Counted from the stretch's first letter, positions 34,808 through 47,496 are shown. The stretch is DNA of 64,000 nucleotides from Ceratobasidium sp. AG-K (GCA_037039685.1 JAWNGF010000013.1:331001-395000); one strand, 5' to 3'. Notes: generated by a model not told the origin, from the sequence alone. Made by a program: numbers and translations.

Positions 34808-36261
34808 ATGGCTGAACATGTGGCCACTACAAGAATCCCTGATGAGTGGGCCTACCAGCCACGTTGGAAGTGTGTATTGATTGTCTCTTATGTCAACCTT
34901 GACTCGAATGAACATAGTACTGAAATGAGTCTGCAGACGAAGCTCTCAGCCTCTCCCTCATATTATTGGGAAGACATTTGGTCGGATTACTCACCAGACT
35001 GTTCCTTTCTGCAATGTGCTTGACGAGGGCAAGGTTTACCTTGCGCTTCGTGGAGCTGATGTCAGGGAAATTCCAGATGACTGGCACGGGCTCTCCTTTT
35101 CACTGTACTTGTTCTGATTGTTAACGCTATTTATTGCAGCGTGCAAATCTACTGCAAGTTTTTCACCCCAATCCGTCACAAGTACGGCCCAAGCCTCGAG
35201 AAACGGCTTCTCAATGACAATCCCAAATGGGACTTTCGGAACTCGCTTTCCCAAATGGTATGTAGTCAGTCCAACAAAAAGAACGAGATCTACATTTCTT
35301 ACCTTTATTAATGCAACAGCTTCAGGAGGGCCGCGCTCAAGCCCGTGCTGATGATATTGCTGTGCTGAAGTCATTGTGTGCTGACTGGCCCGTGTTTTCG
35401 GCGCTTCCACATGGCCACACTCGTGGCTGGGCTACGGACAAGTATGCAGAACTACTTCGGACCCCGGATCTGAACTGGATGGAGCCAGAGTAAGTTAAAG
35501 GATGCTTGATGTCGCTCAAATCGATGCTAATACTTATCTGTTCCATTCTGCAGGATACGCCAAGCGCTAGACCATGGCCTCATTGACGCACCACCCAATC
35601 AGATGTATGCAGGCCTCTATGAATCCTACAAGTTCCCGTCCGAGAGTGAGCATCCATTGACGGGCTTTTGTCGCAGCGAGCTATTTGTTGATGTAAGGCG
35701 TTAGCTTTGTATACCAAAGTTTAATAAACTGATTTTTTTCGTATTATTCAGGCCACCTTGGGTATCTTCATCGGCCCTCGAGCATCAAAGCATCTGCCTG
35801 TGGCATCGCGTGGAAGGAGGAGCAAAGCGTCTATAGCCGGGATGACTTCTATCACCAAGCCGTCCATCGCTTACGTTGCAATGCTGGTGCGTGTCGCCAT
35901 GCGGTTACTGAGCACGCTCACCAACTGTCGCTTTTGTTTCCTGGTAGCTCCGGTTTACGCTGCATCAAGCCACCGCATGGTACAGCATCGAGTCGGCCGA
36001 TGATTCACGATTCAATTATGTCCGTTTTTACTCCGAGATACTTGCTTTACTTGAAGAGAACGAGTTCAAGGACGAGGTTGAAGCATTGATTGCTTATCTC
36101 AACGGGTGAGCGTTCTCTGCAATTAGATTTCGTCTAGCTAACTCTTATTGCAAAGGAAAATATTCCCTCATTTCCATCTCCTACCCCGTGACGTCCCGTC
36201 AAATGGCGCTCAAAGCACGCGCGAGAAAGCCTTGGCGATTATTCGCGCTCGTCAGACCTAA
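34808..36261 (+). CDS. Hypothetical protein resembling the basidiomycete DUF6698 group, multi-exon
   Basis: The 3' exons are clear and splice in frame: VQIYCKFFTPIRHKYGPSLE (from about 35142), LQEGRAQARADDIAVLKSL (from about 35321), RQALDHGLIDAPPNQMY (from about 35555), ATLGIFIGPRASKHLP then GMTSITKPSIAYVAML (35751-35886), then RFTLHQATAWYS with FDYVRFY-like FNYVRFYSEILALLEE (35950-36105), and a last exon ending TAA at 36259-36261. The GP-S/A-x..GMT-SIAYVA..RF-L pattern resembles proteins grouped as DUF6698 in mushrooms; their function is unknown to me. A preceding exon carries IGKTFGRITH (about 34965). The 5' end at ATG 34808 is uncertain. The gene diverges from the transposase next door. 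Confidence 0.65.
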
Positions 36262-37204
36262 GTTAATTTCCATTTCTAAAAAATTGTTGTCAACTGAATA
36301 ACCGAATTGGTACCTGTATTGTATGCTCTGTTATCTGTGTTCTCCGTAATTTTTCAAATGAGATTGAATGATTCACTTGCCTGAATATCAAACCGTGTGA
36401 GAAGGAAGCGGCCGACCTATCCCTATCATACTACGACACTCTCATTCGAACTAGTAAGAATATATTGTATGGTATACTGCCTCACAATGAGTAGCCCGAT
36501 ATTAGGTATAATTCCGAGCTTGTAGATATGCACCGTAGAATAAACCAGACTAAGATCAAATCGATGACTACCCGTCGAAGTGTTGAACAGGCAGAACTAT
36601 GATCGCCTAGATGTGTGGCATCAAAATAACAACTCAGTCTAATCTCGACGACCGCTTGTCATGATGACAGATCACCGCCAGTAGGACATTGAGTACCAAG
36701 CTCGTGAACTTAATGAGAACCCTTCGACTGAGGTTGTGCCTATCAAACTCGACTAGATGAACGTCATGGTGATCAATATCAGAATGACATCATTATCAAC
36801 CAGCGAGGCCGGTATATAGCATACATAAGCGTGTCATCATCATTATAGTCATTATCCCTAATACGACCATGATCAGCAGTTGACAAGCGTAGATAAGCGC
36901 AGCTTATCGCGAGCACCTTTTCCTGATGTATGCCACGTGATGTTCTTGTCTCTTTGATCCTAGTATCCTGATGTCAACAAACGACTCCCACGTTTAGAAG
37001 CACCAGATGGCTCGGAGGGCTCATTAGACTAACGGAGCCGAATCACTGTTCCCGGCGCCAAAACGGGCTCGGGTGCGGCCGGAGCAAACCGGTAGAATTC
37101 TCTTTGTGCCACATCCAGAACCTTCCCACTCAATCAGGGTTGATCCTCAAAAGCGCGGGCCAACGCCTGAGTCCGACCAAGAGACCGTCTTTGCTGTAAC
37201 GCTG
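36262..37204. other. Intergenic, no supported feature
   Basis: The sequence is AT-rich with no frame above 60 codons that shows a motif. It lies between the DUF6698-like gene and the duplicated block. Confidence 0.45.
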
Positions 37205-37858
37205 TACTGAAAGCATTCTCGATGATAGTGCTATTTCTTGTACTGGGCTCCTGCTTCCACGAGCTGACACACGACTAACGCGGGTCGATGAACATGATGA
37301 CTACGACGCTTCTCTGTATCGCATGGACTTGGGTTGATCCAACCCTTCTATTGTGGTATTGAATTTGTTGGGCACCGGGTATGCACAAATAAGCACATGC
37401 TGGTTCCTCTGAAGATCCCTGTCACACCTGGAATGGAAACCCGTACTGCGATTTCTGATCGCCTTGCGCTACCTGTCTGAAGCTCGATAATACAGAAACA
37501 TGATGCCAACGTATGCAGCCAGCACCTAGCCTCGACTCTCGTCTTCCGAACGTAGGATCTGCATATCACATCCTTGGTAAGACCCGGTTATACGGAAGCC
37601 GATTAACCTGGCGCTCAATCTATCACTCGATGTTCCTACGAATGGCCTCGTAAACCTATCCTTGATGTGTCCTAAAGTTGCTACGTTTACGCACACCGCC
37701 CAAATGATATATGATATTCTTGCTTAGTACTTCACTCTAGTCGTGTGATTGCTGGACCAAGTGGCACAGCAAACTTCCAACTAACCTTTCTGTTGGGTTT
37801 TGTAGTTTGGGATTTCATCGGGCTCATACTGTAAACGTATTTCCTGTGAGATGATTCG
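37205..37858 (-). repeat. Inverted copy of the 11395-12250 block
   Basis: The reverse complement aligns to 11395-12250 with small indels. This copy keeps CpG at about a dozen sites where the copy beside the retrotransposon cluster has TpG or CpA. It ends at the point (about 12245 in copy 1) where the other duplicated segment, 44725-45475, also ends. That suggests one ancestral block split by rearrangement. Confidence 0.8.
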
Positions 37859-38824
37859 GATCCTACACGTTGGGCTTTAGTACTAATTCAGTCATACAGG
37901 CTAAGGCGTATGAACGTATGGGCTAGATTATTGTTCACTCTCTTCTCTCAGGAAAGACACCCCTTCCTCGAATCCGGCACATTTTTGCTTTTACTTGGTT
38001 CGTCCAATCAAGTTCGATGACTCCGTACGCGGAGCTGTGTAAGTATGTTTGCTAATCGAGGGGCTCCAACGTATTGGACTCGGGCAGTTATGTGCGGTTC
38101 GAATACTTGACCTCGACCAAGGTCAGTGGACAATTAGTCAGTGTGTAGTATAGAAGTACTCAGCTGCTTCTCTACAAGTTTTGGAGTACCTCTCATTTCG
38201 ACCTTTACATTATCCGTGTCCTTCACAGGGCTCGTGGAGAACACCTGTTGGAACTTAATGTACTCGTACCGCATACCGTTCCATCGCCACCGCAGGATCT
38301 GTCCGTATTTGAAATCCTCGCCGCTGGGGGTCGATGTTCGGGCCCGACAGCCAGAATGGCGGGCAACGGAGTGTTGAGGGTGCGAATAGCTAACAACTCC
38401 ACGCTGAGGCAAATTTCAATATGGTTGATTGGGTAGTGCGGAGTTGCAAACCAGCTGCAAACCATGCTCCCAGCCGGTATTACTTGGTTGGTTTCTACTC
38501 CTTCAACAGGTGAGGAAATGTCTCTACTCACACCTACTCCGAGTCAATACCGGTCGGGGTGTACTGAGTGTCAGTTGTTTGCTACTTCAGATCATTTGGC
38601 TTCTATAACCATGAGATTTTTCGTGGACACAGTCATTATACTACATACATCATCATATATCGTTTGCTCAAATACCCGAGCCGAAACGGTTGGCATGCAT
38701 CTTCAACCAACTTTACGATAGTTGGTGAATCGACCAGTCCCTCATAAACCGCAACCCACCTGGAGCTCGGAATAAAGTACCCCAATCGTGAAAAAATGCA
38801 TAGGCAGATTGGAAGAAACGATTA
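37859..38824. other. Intergenic region with weak unidentified frame
   Basis: A minus-strand frame around 38134-38412 (YGQILRWRWNGMRYEYIKFQ) looks protein-like, but it has no clear start, partner exons or recognisable domain. It may be a gene relic. Nothing else is supported. Confidence 0.35.
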
Positions 38825-40486
38825 CTAAACTGCATCCACTCCCGAGGGGATGGTTTCCCCCGTGGTTTCACCAGGTGCATGGGCGCGACGCTGGCGAGCT
38901 TGTGCATCACTATATGCGCGGTATCTATAAGTATACACGGCTCTCGAGGGTCCCTGAATTGCTCACGGCTTATTGAAGACGCTCTCCGAGCCGGTGAATA
39001 TGAATCCATCGTAAACAATTGCGGCTAGGACGGCTCCTACGATTGGTCCAATCTAAAATGGATTGTTAGCCGGTTTGATAACTCGGTTCCGTCAGGTACT
39101 CACGATGGGGGTGTAGAGCCAATATTGGCCACGGTAGTTCCATACTATCCCATCCCAAGCGTTATTGAACGGCTCTCAAAGGAAATGATTTAAGCCTACC
39201 TTCGCGGCCGTAACCGGCCATCCAGCACATTAGTCGAGGACCAAGATCGCGAGCAGGGTTAAGCGCGAAGCTAGTCAAATGCTTAGTACTGGTTGGGCAT
39301 ATAATTTACAAGCATTATAGCGCACCCGGTTTGCATCCCGAGGCAAGCGGCTTCACCAAGAATAGTGAGAAATAGAACAAGTGGAACGAGGCCACTGGGA
39401 GGAGCACCATTGTGTTTATCGGTCACAGCGAAAATCACAAGGAGAAGGAGAGCTGTGCCCAGAACTTCCGAAAAGAAGCATTGGACTATGTATAGGTATA
39501 GATAAGCACGGAGTTTCATTGAAAATGGCACATGTAGGATTCCTCACCTTTAGAGAGATAGGCAACCTAGGGCATAATCAATTTGAGTAAGCATTGGTCC
39601 AACTGATCGAATAAAACCCTACCGGGAAGGTTGCAAACAACGAGGCAGTTCCTGGCACGGTCCGGGTACCTTGTCCGCCCTCGAACAAGTCGATAGCCCG
39701 ATGGTAGTTGGCGTAGACAAGACCAGCACCCGTGCAAGCTCCTAGTGTTTGGGCAAGGATATAGGCGGGGACCTTCTTCCAAGAAAAGCCGCGGAAGATA
39801 GCCTGAACCAATGTGACCGCAGGGTTTATATGTCCGCCCTGGAAGGATGTTTGAGACACCACATGCCACTCTGAAACTTAATGAACTCACGGAAATACCG
39901 CTCGAAACCCATACTCCGAGCGCGATGCCAACGGCCCAGCCAAAGGAGACGGAAAGGTAGTCCTACATCAGAGTGAATTGTCCGTGGATGTGGATCGCAG
40001 GTCACACTCACTCCTTTGGGGCTAGACGAGACGGCCGTGTTGCCGGAGAGAGTCACCTGACAGGCAGCACCAGTACCGAAAATTAGCAAAACCATTGTCT
40101 AAGTTGGATTTGGGTGTTAGTTGGTGAGCGAAGTAACGTAAGTCTTGCGAAGGCTGACCCCCAAAAACTCCGCTGCCGGTTCCCTGAGATGGTATCTTTG
40201 AAGCCAAATGAACATGGACTTGAATGGGTGTTAGGAGGGAGTCCTACCGTATTTTTGCCCATTGGTTCGGGAACTCTATGGCGTGGTCGAAATCGCTAGC
40301 TAGATTGGCCCTATCAGTCCGCTCAAAGTACTGGGCGTTGTCTTTGGAGTGGTGCTTTTCTTCATCCATAGACGCCGGTCTGCTCCTTGCAGTCTCACTG
40401 CTGTGAATGTAACTCAAGCGAGCGGGGAGACCGGGGGAATCAGGTAAGACACGGCTTGAATGGGGAGTAACATCGTAAGTAGACAT
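38825..40486 (-). CDS. Aquaglyceroporin 3 (MIP family), multi-exon
   Basis: The start is ATG at 40486 ([12 protein letters not shown]) and the stop is TAG at 38825-38827 after PSGVDAV. It has the same exon order as its two paralogues: hydrophilic N-terminus ending [43 protein letters not shown] (about 39830), [52 protein letters not shown] (about 39225), YWLYTPIV and a basic C-tail. Both NPA loops and the glycerol-type Asp are intact. It is close to paralogue 2, although it lies 10 kb away beyond the transposase and the DUF6698-like gene, so the pair was separated after duplication or duplicated at a distance. Confidence 0.9.
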
Positions 40487-43400
40487 GATTACGAAGGAAA
40501 CTTGCAATAGGAAGCGAAGGGGAAAAGTGTGAGGGATGGTGAGTAGTGCTGAGGTCTGCTGGGTGATTTTATATGACACTGTTCCTGGATCACGATAAGG
40601 ACAACTTGAAACCCATTATACATGATCAGATTGCAGGTCAATGCCCTGCTGGCTTGGACAGCGCCGCGATACGGCAAGGATTCGTGCGCCATAGCCTAAC
40701 TGGTAATCATGTTACGAGCGTGGGAGAGTCTTTGAAACGGGTATCATAAGCCCGTCCAAGTGGCACTGCTCATCATTCAATCGGCGCCAAACACATGATC
40801 ACTCGAGTGAATTGCACTGGCGGATCGAGCCTCGACCTGGCGACTGATCACCATAAACTTATCAATGGACTGTACTCCCCAATGGGTAAGTGCTAACGCC
40901 CGCTGAGCAGCAATATATATAAGACGACCGTAGAAACCTTTTGGGCACAGGAAAGATATTGAGTCATTTGTTTCCGCTTGCCGATGTGGTAATGCACCAA
41001 GAGTTTGAATGATGTTTGGGAAGATGGGAGTCGTCCTCGACGTTCTTATAAACCTGTAGTAGCCAATGAATGCAGTTGAGCTTCCTTCATATGCGGAATT
41101 GTTCCTGCACCAGTTTTTTTCGTGTGAAATGCCGCACCGCCTGAGTCGTTTGTGGGGTTCCGATATGCGCTCGAGGCAATCGCGCTCATTGGTAAAGCAC
41201 ACTGTGGACACATCTAGGAGAGCGTGGCAAGAAGGAAGTCTGAACAGGCTATCGACAATACGGGCGGCTATATAGGTCCTCGGGCCCTGACCCTGAACCC
41301 CTACTACAACGGTAATATTGCAGTCGATCGGCTCTAATAAAGAAGGGAGGAATTCTTAGCAAATGAGAAACATAGGTTAGGTTAATGACAGACAGAGCAG
41401 TAGGCATTATATGCACGTTCGTGTATCGTCCCCAGGATCTTCAGTCATTGCATTCTAAGTGCAATTCAATGTGGAAGCATACACCGGATAAGTAGGATCA
41501 TTCTATGCGGAATCCCATAATCTTGAGCATTGGTCAAAGTCCGTTCCGCTCAAGGTCATTTGGCTGATTGATGCACAATGCGCACATGGCCGCAATCCTG
41601 ATAGGAGTGCATTCATTGCGCGAGAGATGTTTGCTTCCACTCCAGGAATTCGATGTACCCCTAGTTAATTGGGAACGCCAACAGTTCCAACCCTCTCGTG
41701 CGTCTCTGTTGTCCTGGAGTTTGCTTTGTTGGCGGACTGCCCGCTGCATGTATGGGATCAATGAGCCCAATGGTGTGCAATTGACGTTTTTACAAACTTA
41801 CCAGGTGTTCTTTTCTACAATTGCCCATACTTATCGCAGAATCTTGGTGAATCGCTGTGTATCTCATGGTGTACCATTCTCGGAGTTTAGTCGAGATGCG
41901 TCATGTGTACCAGGCAAGCCAGCCTCGAGATCGACAGCAGATCTCCCCTAGATCCAATTCAGTTACAAGCTTACGCCTCTCTGCGCTGTGCGCTTCGACT
42001 GTACGGGAATAGATGCGTACTCCGGTCTGATCATACAGGTACCAGGGCAGCACTCAACATTCTATTCCCAAAAAAAAAAAACCACTCGATTTAGGCACCG
42101 AAAGCGCTCAAACTTTTGAAAGAACTTGAGTTGGTCTTCTGGTCCTTCCCACCTGAGTACTCTACCAGATACCGCTCTCCCAGCGCTTAGACGCCTGAGC
42201 AGTGTACATCTGAAAATGTGGGGAGATAGCGCCGTGACAGCTATCACATGGCCCAGGGCGGTGTGTTTTAGTCACGTGTCGGTTTAGTCCCCCGTCTGGC
42301 AGCGCCTTCTCAGGCTACCTAGCTAAGCTGCCTCTGTTGAGGATCACTCAAGAACGTCTCGACACTCAAAGCGGTCTTAGCGAATAAAGAGCAGTGGAAG
42401 GCGAATGTATACGACTGAAGACAATGTAGATACAAGGATAATACAGTCTCTCTTTATACTCGCAAAAGAAACTATGTATATACGAGAGAAATACGTGTTG
42501 ACACGAATGTACAACACACAAACGAGATACAGACTCAGATACACGATAACGACACGCATGTAAGTACGTGTATGATTACCAAGTTACAACAGCCTCAAGG
42601 GGTACAAAGATGCCAGGTTCTCTCTCATGCCTACTCCCCCTGGGTGAGATTCTGGATTTAGTCTAGACCGAGGCGCGTAACTATTAATCTTGTGAGCCGT
42701 ATAGAGACAAGGTGCCTCCGGTTGGGGTGTGAACCCAGATGCCCACTGCTGGACGAGGTACAGGCCTCAATGGGTAATTTTGATGAGAGCTTGGGAGTGC
42801 TGCTGCTCTCAAGGCTAGGCTATTCGCACCAACACGCGCCTCACTGCTTCAACTCGGAACAGGTGAGGTGACTGCCGCAGCAGAATTCAACTAGTTTATT
42901 GATATTTGATCAAGAGATGACTATCTTGTAACTTACCTTCTGTATCACTTACCCAGTGTATGTCTTTGGTAAGTCAGTGGTCGAGAGGACTGGTTCGTTC
43001 CTGAGCGCTGGGCAGGTTAACCGCGCCAGATATACAGTTCCTGAGTACAAAGCGGACCGACCGGTCGCCTCATATTTCCTTCCATCCCCGTTTGTATGTC
43101 TACTCGCCCGTTTCACGGGGCCCAAGCATAATGAATACCATTATATATGCAGTGTTCATGAGCACTGAAGAATCTTTCGCCATATCATGAATAAGGAAAG
43201 GGGGGATACGTTACCGGGAATACAGGAGACAGCGTTGAGATCATGCCGTGACTACCCACAACGCACAGAGCCAACTTGATTGCATGCCACTCTAACTAAG
43301 CACCTATTAGAGAGTTTCTGCACAACTGATTTCCGGAGGAAACCAATCGTGCAGAAACCGTCTACTGGCTTCTCGAATTGGTGAGGAGATTGAGGAAGTA

Positions 43401-44724
43401 GCATTCATCTCGCCCCCGGTATATTCGCTTGAAAATAACGGCAATGCTACGTGTCCGCCTCAACCGCGAGATACTAGGCGTTGTCATTAAGCAAGGCCAG
43501 AGTCTTCGACCTTAGTAGCATCGTCCTCCCACGATTGCCGAGTCGCTGAACAACGTCGGTTGCTCAGATCCGAGGCCACACATCGGGATTGGCGCAATCA
43601 CTGGGGGCCCGAATGGATGTTTTTCTACTATAATATGCAGTTCGAGAGACTACCCACTACTTTTTTAGTGCGCCAGATGTAGAGTAATCTGTGGAGTGAG
43701 GGTAACAAAGCCGGTAGATGGAGGCATAACCGTAGGCGTGGTGCTTATGGCATGCTAGCTATTTGGCCAGTGCATTTCTTTACATGGGTACCGAGACAAA
43801 CGAGACAAGATACTGTAAAGCCATGATAGCATATGTAGTCGTGTAAAATCCATCAGATGCAATAAAAAGGTCAATGCAAAACCGTTATTTAGCGTCAGTC
43901 AGGCATTATCCCCCGCAAGGTACAACGTTTTCGCGCCAAGGACTACCGAATGAGCGCTGTAGACGAATGCCTTGGTGAGTGGCCCTGCCGTCCCACCGGC
44001 ACTTCCGCCATCAGTAGGGTAGGTAGCCAGTACAGCGGGTACAAGCTAACGAGCATGTCGTAGCGAAGCAGAAATGAAAGCTAACTACATGCGTTACCGA
44101 TACACTAATATCAAATCATTCTCCGTTCCGCTTTCCGTTATTTGACAGATACGATGCGGTTGGAACTGAAAACTTCTTTCGTACTTGGCATTGTCGGCAC
44201 AGACAACAGCGTAAAATCGCGATTAAAGCCCGTTGCACTTAGCATTGAATTTACACGCCAATGCGTGCAAAGGAACAGCGACAATAGTAATATTTGCCTT
44301 GTGTGCTCGAGGATGAGTATGTTAGGCCCTGCTTGTTCCAATTTGACTGTTAATCAACGATTACTGGAACGTCGGCAGCTGGCGGTAGTCTTCCAAAGTA
44401 TTTGGGATAAGCACTTTTCCCTCATAGTGATTTCGGCCGTCAGGTAAAATTCTTTCATCTTGGCAAATGCAATGAGAGCGCTCTTTGCTCAGTACGCAAA
44501 TGATAACTCAGCGGCCACCTCCTTGTTGTCAATGATTCGGCTTTCATTTATGGAATGAAGCCAAAGCGGCCAAGGTAGTCGAAAAATGCTTCGGTCTCCA
44601 ACGATTGTTTATATATTGGTCAGTTGAATGGAACTTCGTATTCATGGTTATAACTTTTGTTACCGACGAACGGATTGGGTTCAATGCGCCTTCGGTAATT
44701 AGCTCTCAGTCGATCTGCAATTGG
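40487..44724. other. Long gene-poor region
   Basis: About 4.2 kb without a gene I can support. Frames at 41568-41951 (plus), 41534-41770 (minus), 42956-43168 (plus) and 44142-44447 (plus) have no domain and no consistent splice context. The stretch 40580-40900 shares short pieces with the flank of aquaglyceroporin 2. Confidence 0.4.
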
Positions 44725-45475
44725 CGGCTCGATAGTAGTAGAGTATCACCCAAACTGGAACATGATCGACCAAACACTAGGTCTTGTCTATTACACCATA
44801 GCTATACTGTACAAAGCCGATATTACATACAAGCTACTCATAGCTACTACAGAACAAATGGATCCAGCAGGGCGAGAACGAAAATTTCCCTGGTAAACAG
44901 AAGCATATAGGTTGGGGTGCGAGTCTTGCGCTCGCTCAGGCGATGACGCAGCCGCCTCCTCCGCCTGAGGAGCTGGAGTCACCCTTGGCCGCATCAAAGG
45001 GCTGGGAAACATCGATGGTCTCGACGGTCTCGACAGTCTCGAAAGTATAAGCGACGGTGGAGTCCATTGGGTAGTAAGTGGGTAGACGAAGGGAGAGGTA
45101 GGTGCGAATGAAGGCGGGCGAGAGTGTGCGCTGTAGTGCAGAACGAGGATTGCTCGAGCCTCATTTTATGGTCGACTCGAGGCAGAGCGCTGCTTTGTGC
45201 GACTCCGCCCAGTCGTTTGTCGAGTGCTCGCAATCACAACCGGCGGTAGTCCATGCCTTGTCCCTCTGTGACGATCCGCGTGAGAGAGGCAGAGAATGAG
45301 CCCCGGACACGGAGCCAAGCAAGACTGAACAATAGACCCTATATGCGTCTTCTGATCGTGTCAGCTAGCCGGCCAGTGACAGTGATCCAGGCACGGCAAG
45401 TACCGTGAGGATCAAAATATCCCAGTCACATCTGATTGTGCCGGTTTGTGGATTTGGTTCCGCCCAAGGCACCGG
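44725..45475 (-). repeat. Pheromone-gene cassette 2 (inverted partner of 12240-12990)
   Basis: The cassette includes gene, promoter and both flanks. Its 3' flank (ACTCTACTACTATCGAG) is closer to that of cassette 3 than to cassette 1. Together with cassette 3 (46314-46850) it forms a second inverted gene pair. Confidence 0.85.
44936..45067 (-). CDS. CaaX pheromone-like precursor 2 (43 aa)
   Basis: The ATG is at 45067 and the TGA at 44936-44938, with no intron. The product differs from precursor 1 only by Ile to Val in TIDVS. It ends in a Ser/Gly run and CVIA. The promoter (CATAAAA near 45165-45171 on the minus strand) and leader motif are conserved. A farnesylated secreted peptide is the likely product; the receptor is not in the window. 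No charged processing pair is seen before the likely mature part. Confidence 0.85.
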   Translation of the reverse strand: MDSTVAYTFETVETVETIDVSQPFDAAKGDSSSSGGGGGCVIA

Positions 45476-46313
45476 TGTGGCCATAGTTTATCGGCAGAGG
45501 TATCACATTGGTCGACTTGTCGTCCTCATTGTGAGGAATGCCTGTTCTTATTGTTCTGTTGACCAGACAAATGCATACATGAATCGTGGAGGCTCGCTGG
45601 CATCGAGTCTCGAGATGCTCGAAATATCTGGACCGCCTCATCAGCATAAAGGAAGACTCAATAGTGTGAAATATCATTAGCCCGCCATGAGTTGGAACCA
45701 AATGATTCGACGTGGAATACAGCAACTCGAATGGTGACGCATGGCAATTCAGTGAACTAAGTTGCGGTTTGGCGTGTCGGTATGGTATCGGTCTCCGCCT
45801 TAATAGTCAGTGTATACGTAATTGTATTATCTCCCAAAGGAATAACGATTATAGCACAAGAGTCGCAGTGCAGCGTATATTTGTATGAAAGACGAATATT
45901 CCGTGGGGATGAAGTGTTGAGATGGCCTTTGCGAATGCACCGTTGGCTGTCTGACAAACGAGTAAAGGGGGCTGAGTGATGCGAACAGATAATTGCCCAA
46001 GTCCCTTTGAACGATGTGAAACAGTTGGAGCACAACGCCCGGCAAGTGAACGAGCACCAGCATATATTGTTCGTGCTTATGCCCAAGGAATCAGGCACGA
46101 AAACCTCATAACAAAGCACCAACTGGAACTTGCACAGGCGCTTGATGAGCTTTGGACGTCGAGCTTAACGACCACGTGGGAGTGAACAATCGGCCGCGTG
46201 CGCCGTGACCGTATAGGACAATCAGTTGCTATCACGGCTACTGTTTATAGCAGTCCTGTTAATCCGCGTCAAGGGAAGCGCCGCAACAGTCAAATCAGGG
46301 ATGAACCGCTGGT

Positions 46314-46850
46314 GGTTGTGATTGCGAGCACTCGACAAACGACTAGGCGGGGTCGCACAAAGCAGCGCTCTGCCTCGAGTCGACCATAAAATGAGGCTCG
46401 AGCGATCCTCGTTCTGCACTACAGCGCACACTCTCATCCGCCTTCATTCGCACCAACCTCTCCCTTCGTCTACCCACTTACTACCCAATGGACTCCACCG
46501 TCGCTTATACTTTCGAGACCGTCGAGATCATCGATGTTTCCCAGCCCTTTGACGCGGCCAAGGGTGACTCCAGCTCCTCAGGCGGAGGAGGCGGCTGCGT
46601 CATCGCCTGAGCGAGCGCAAGACTCGCACCCCAACCTATATGCTTCTGTTTACCAGGGAAATTTTCGTTCTCGCCCTGCTGGATCCATTTGTTCTGTAGT
46701 AGCTATGAGTAGCTTGTATGTAATATCGGTTTTGTACAGTACAGCTATGGTGTAATAGACAAGACCTAGTGTTTGGTCGATCATGTTCCAGTTTGGGTGA
46801 TACTCTACTACTATCGAGTCGCCAAGTTCAGATCGTCTAGGAGCGTATGA
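46314..46850 (+). repeat. Pheromone-gene cassette 3
   Basis: The cassette is homologous to cassettes 1 and 2 from the GTGATTGCGAGCACTCG upstream piece through the 3' flank. Sequence further upstream (45476-46313) is not shared with them. In it, 45830-45925 resembles 13231-13330. Confidence 0.8.
46488..46610 (+). CDS. CaaX pheromone-like precursor 3 (40 aa)
   Basis: The ATG is at 46488 and the TGA at 46608-46610, with a single exon. It is the same type as precursors 1 and 2, but the TVE repeat is one unit shorter and reads FETVEIIDVS. The SQPFDAAKGD segment, the Ser/Gly run and CVIA are kept. Loss or gain of a 9-base GTCGAGACC unit explains the length difference. The TATA-like CATAAAA is at 46385-46391, 103 bases upstream. 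Confidence 0.85.
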   Translation: MDSTVAYTFETVEIIDVSQPFDAAKGDSSSSGGGGGCVIA

Positions 46851-47166
46851 GATCAAACTTAATTTCTAGGTACTGTATTATTTGAGACAAGGCTCGCAGA
46901 AGCCATGGCAAGCATTCTGGGCCTCGTCGGTGGTCACTCGCCATACAGTGTGGTAGATGACTGACCGATCGGCATGTGATTACGTAATGCACATTTGATC
47001 TATTGTTCAGTCTCGCGTGGCCAATGAGTCCGACGTCCAAAGCTCATCAGGCGCTGTTCCCCACATGAGCCATCACAGGGGGAACAATGCAAGGTATTCC
47101 TTACCCGTCTATTGTCGTTCTGGGAAGACTCGTGCTGCACCGAGCGATTGCCCGGTGTGCGTCCAG

Positions 47167-47172
47167 TATAAA
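47167..47172 (+). promoter_or_regulatory. TATA box of pheromone-like gene 4
   Basis: TATAAA lies 105 bases before the ATG. It is followed by the family leader motif (CTGCACTAAACAGCGCACTC, then TCATCCGCCT). Confidence 0.6.
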
Positions 47173-47271
47173 TCCCAGCGCGATTCGTGCTTGATCTGCA
47201 CTAAACAGCGCACTCTCATCCGCCTGCTAACGCACCTAGTCCTACTACCCTACCCACCTACTACTATACTC

Positions 47272-47391
47272 ATGGACTCTTCCATCGCTTACACTTTCGA
47301 GGCCGTCGAGGCCATCGAGGCTTCCCAACCCTTTGACGCGGCCCAGGGCGACAGCAGCGGAACACCCGGAGGCGCCTGCGTCATCGCCTAG
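47272..47391 (+). CDS. CaaX pheromone-like precursor 4 (39 aa), intermediate type
   Basis: The ATG is at 47272 and the TAG at 47389-47391. The start MDSSIAYTFEAVE is like precursors 5-7, while SQPFDAAQGD is like precursors 1-3. The end is SSGTPGGACVIA. It therefore links the two types and may be a recombinant or an ancestral form. Flanking DNA beyond the promoter is unlike the other cassettes. The CaaX box CVIA predicts prenylation. Confidence 0.85.
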   Translation: MDSSIAYTFEAVEAIEASQPFDAAQGDSSGTPGGACVIA

Positions 47392-47437
47392 GCGCGCACT
47401 ACTCGCCCACACTTGTGCGGGCGCCGAGGCGCGAGCA

Positions 47438-47496
47438 CATACCCACCCATACCTACCCATACCTACCCACCCGGACCTACCCGCGCTACCCACCTA
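47438..47496 (+). repeat. Short CCTACCCA-type tandem repeat
   Basis: About six imperfect units of CCTACCCAT or CCTACCCGC lie in the 3' flank of pheromone-like gene 4. A milder form of the same motif precedes the ATGs of several family members (CTACCCACCTACTAC). Confidence 0.6.

Noticed and set aside
38090..38115. GGTTCGAATAC-like tRNA B box (also GTTCGATTCC near 55872)
   Set aside because: No A box at the right distance and the flanks do not form a T-arm or acceptor stem.
47017..47391. Longer 124-codon frame running into pheromone-like gene 4 from an upstream start
   Set aside because: It would cross the TATA box and leader motif; the downstream ATG at 47272 matches all family members.
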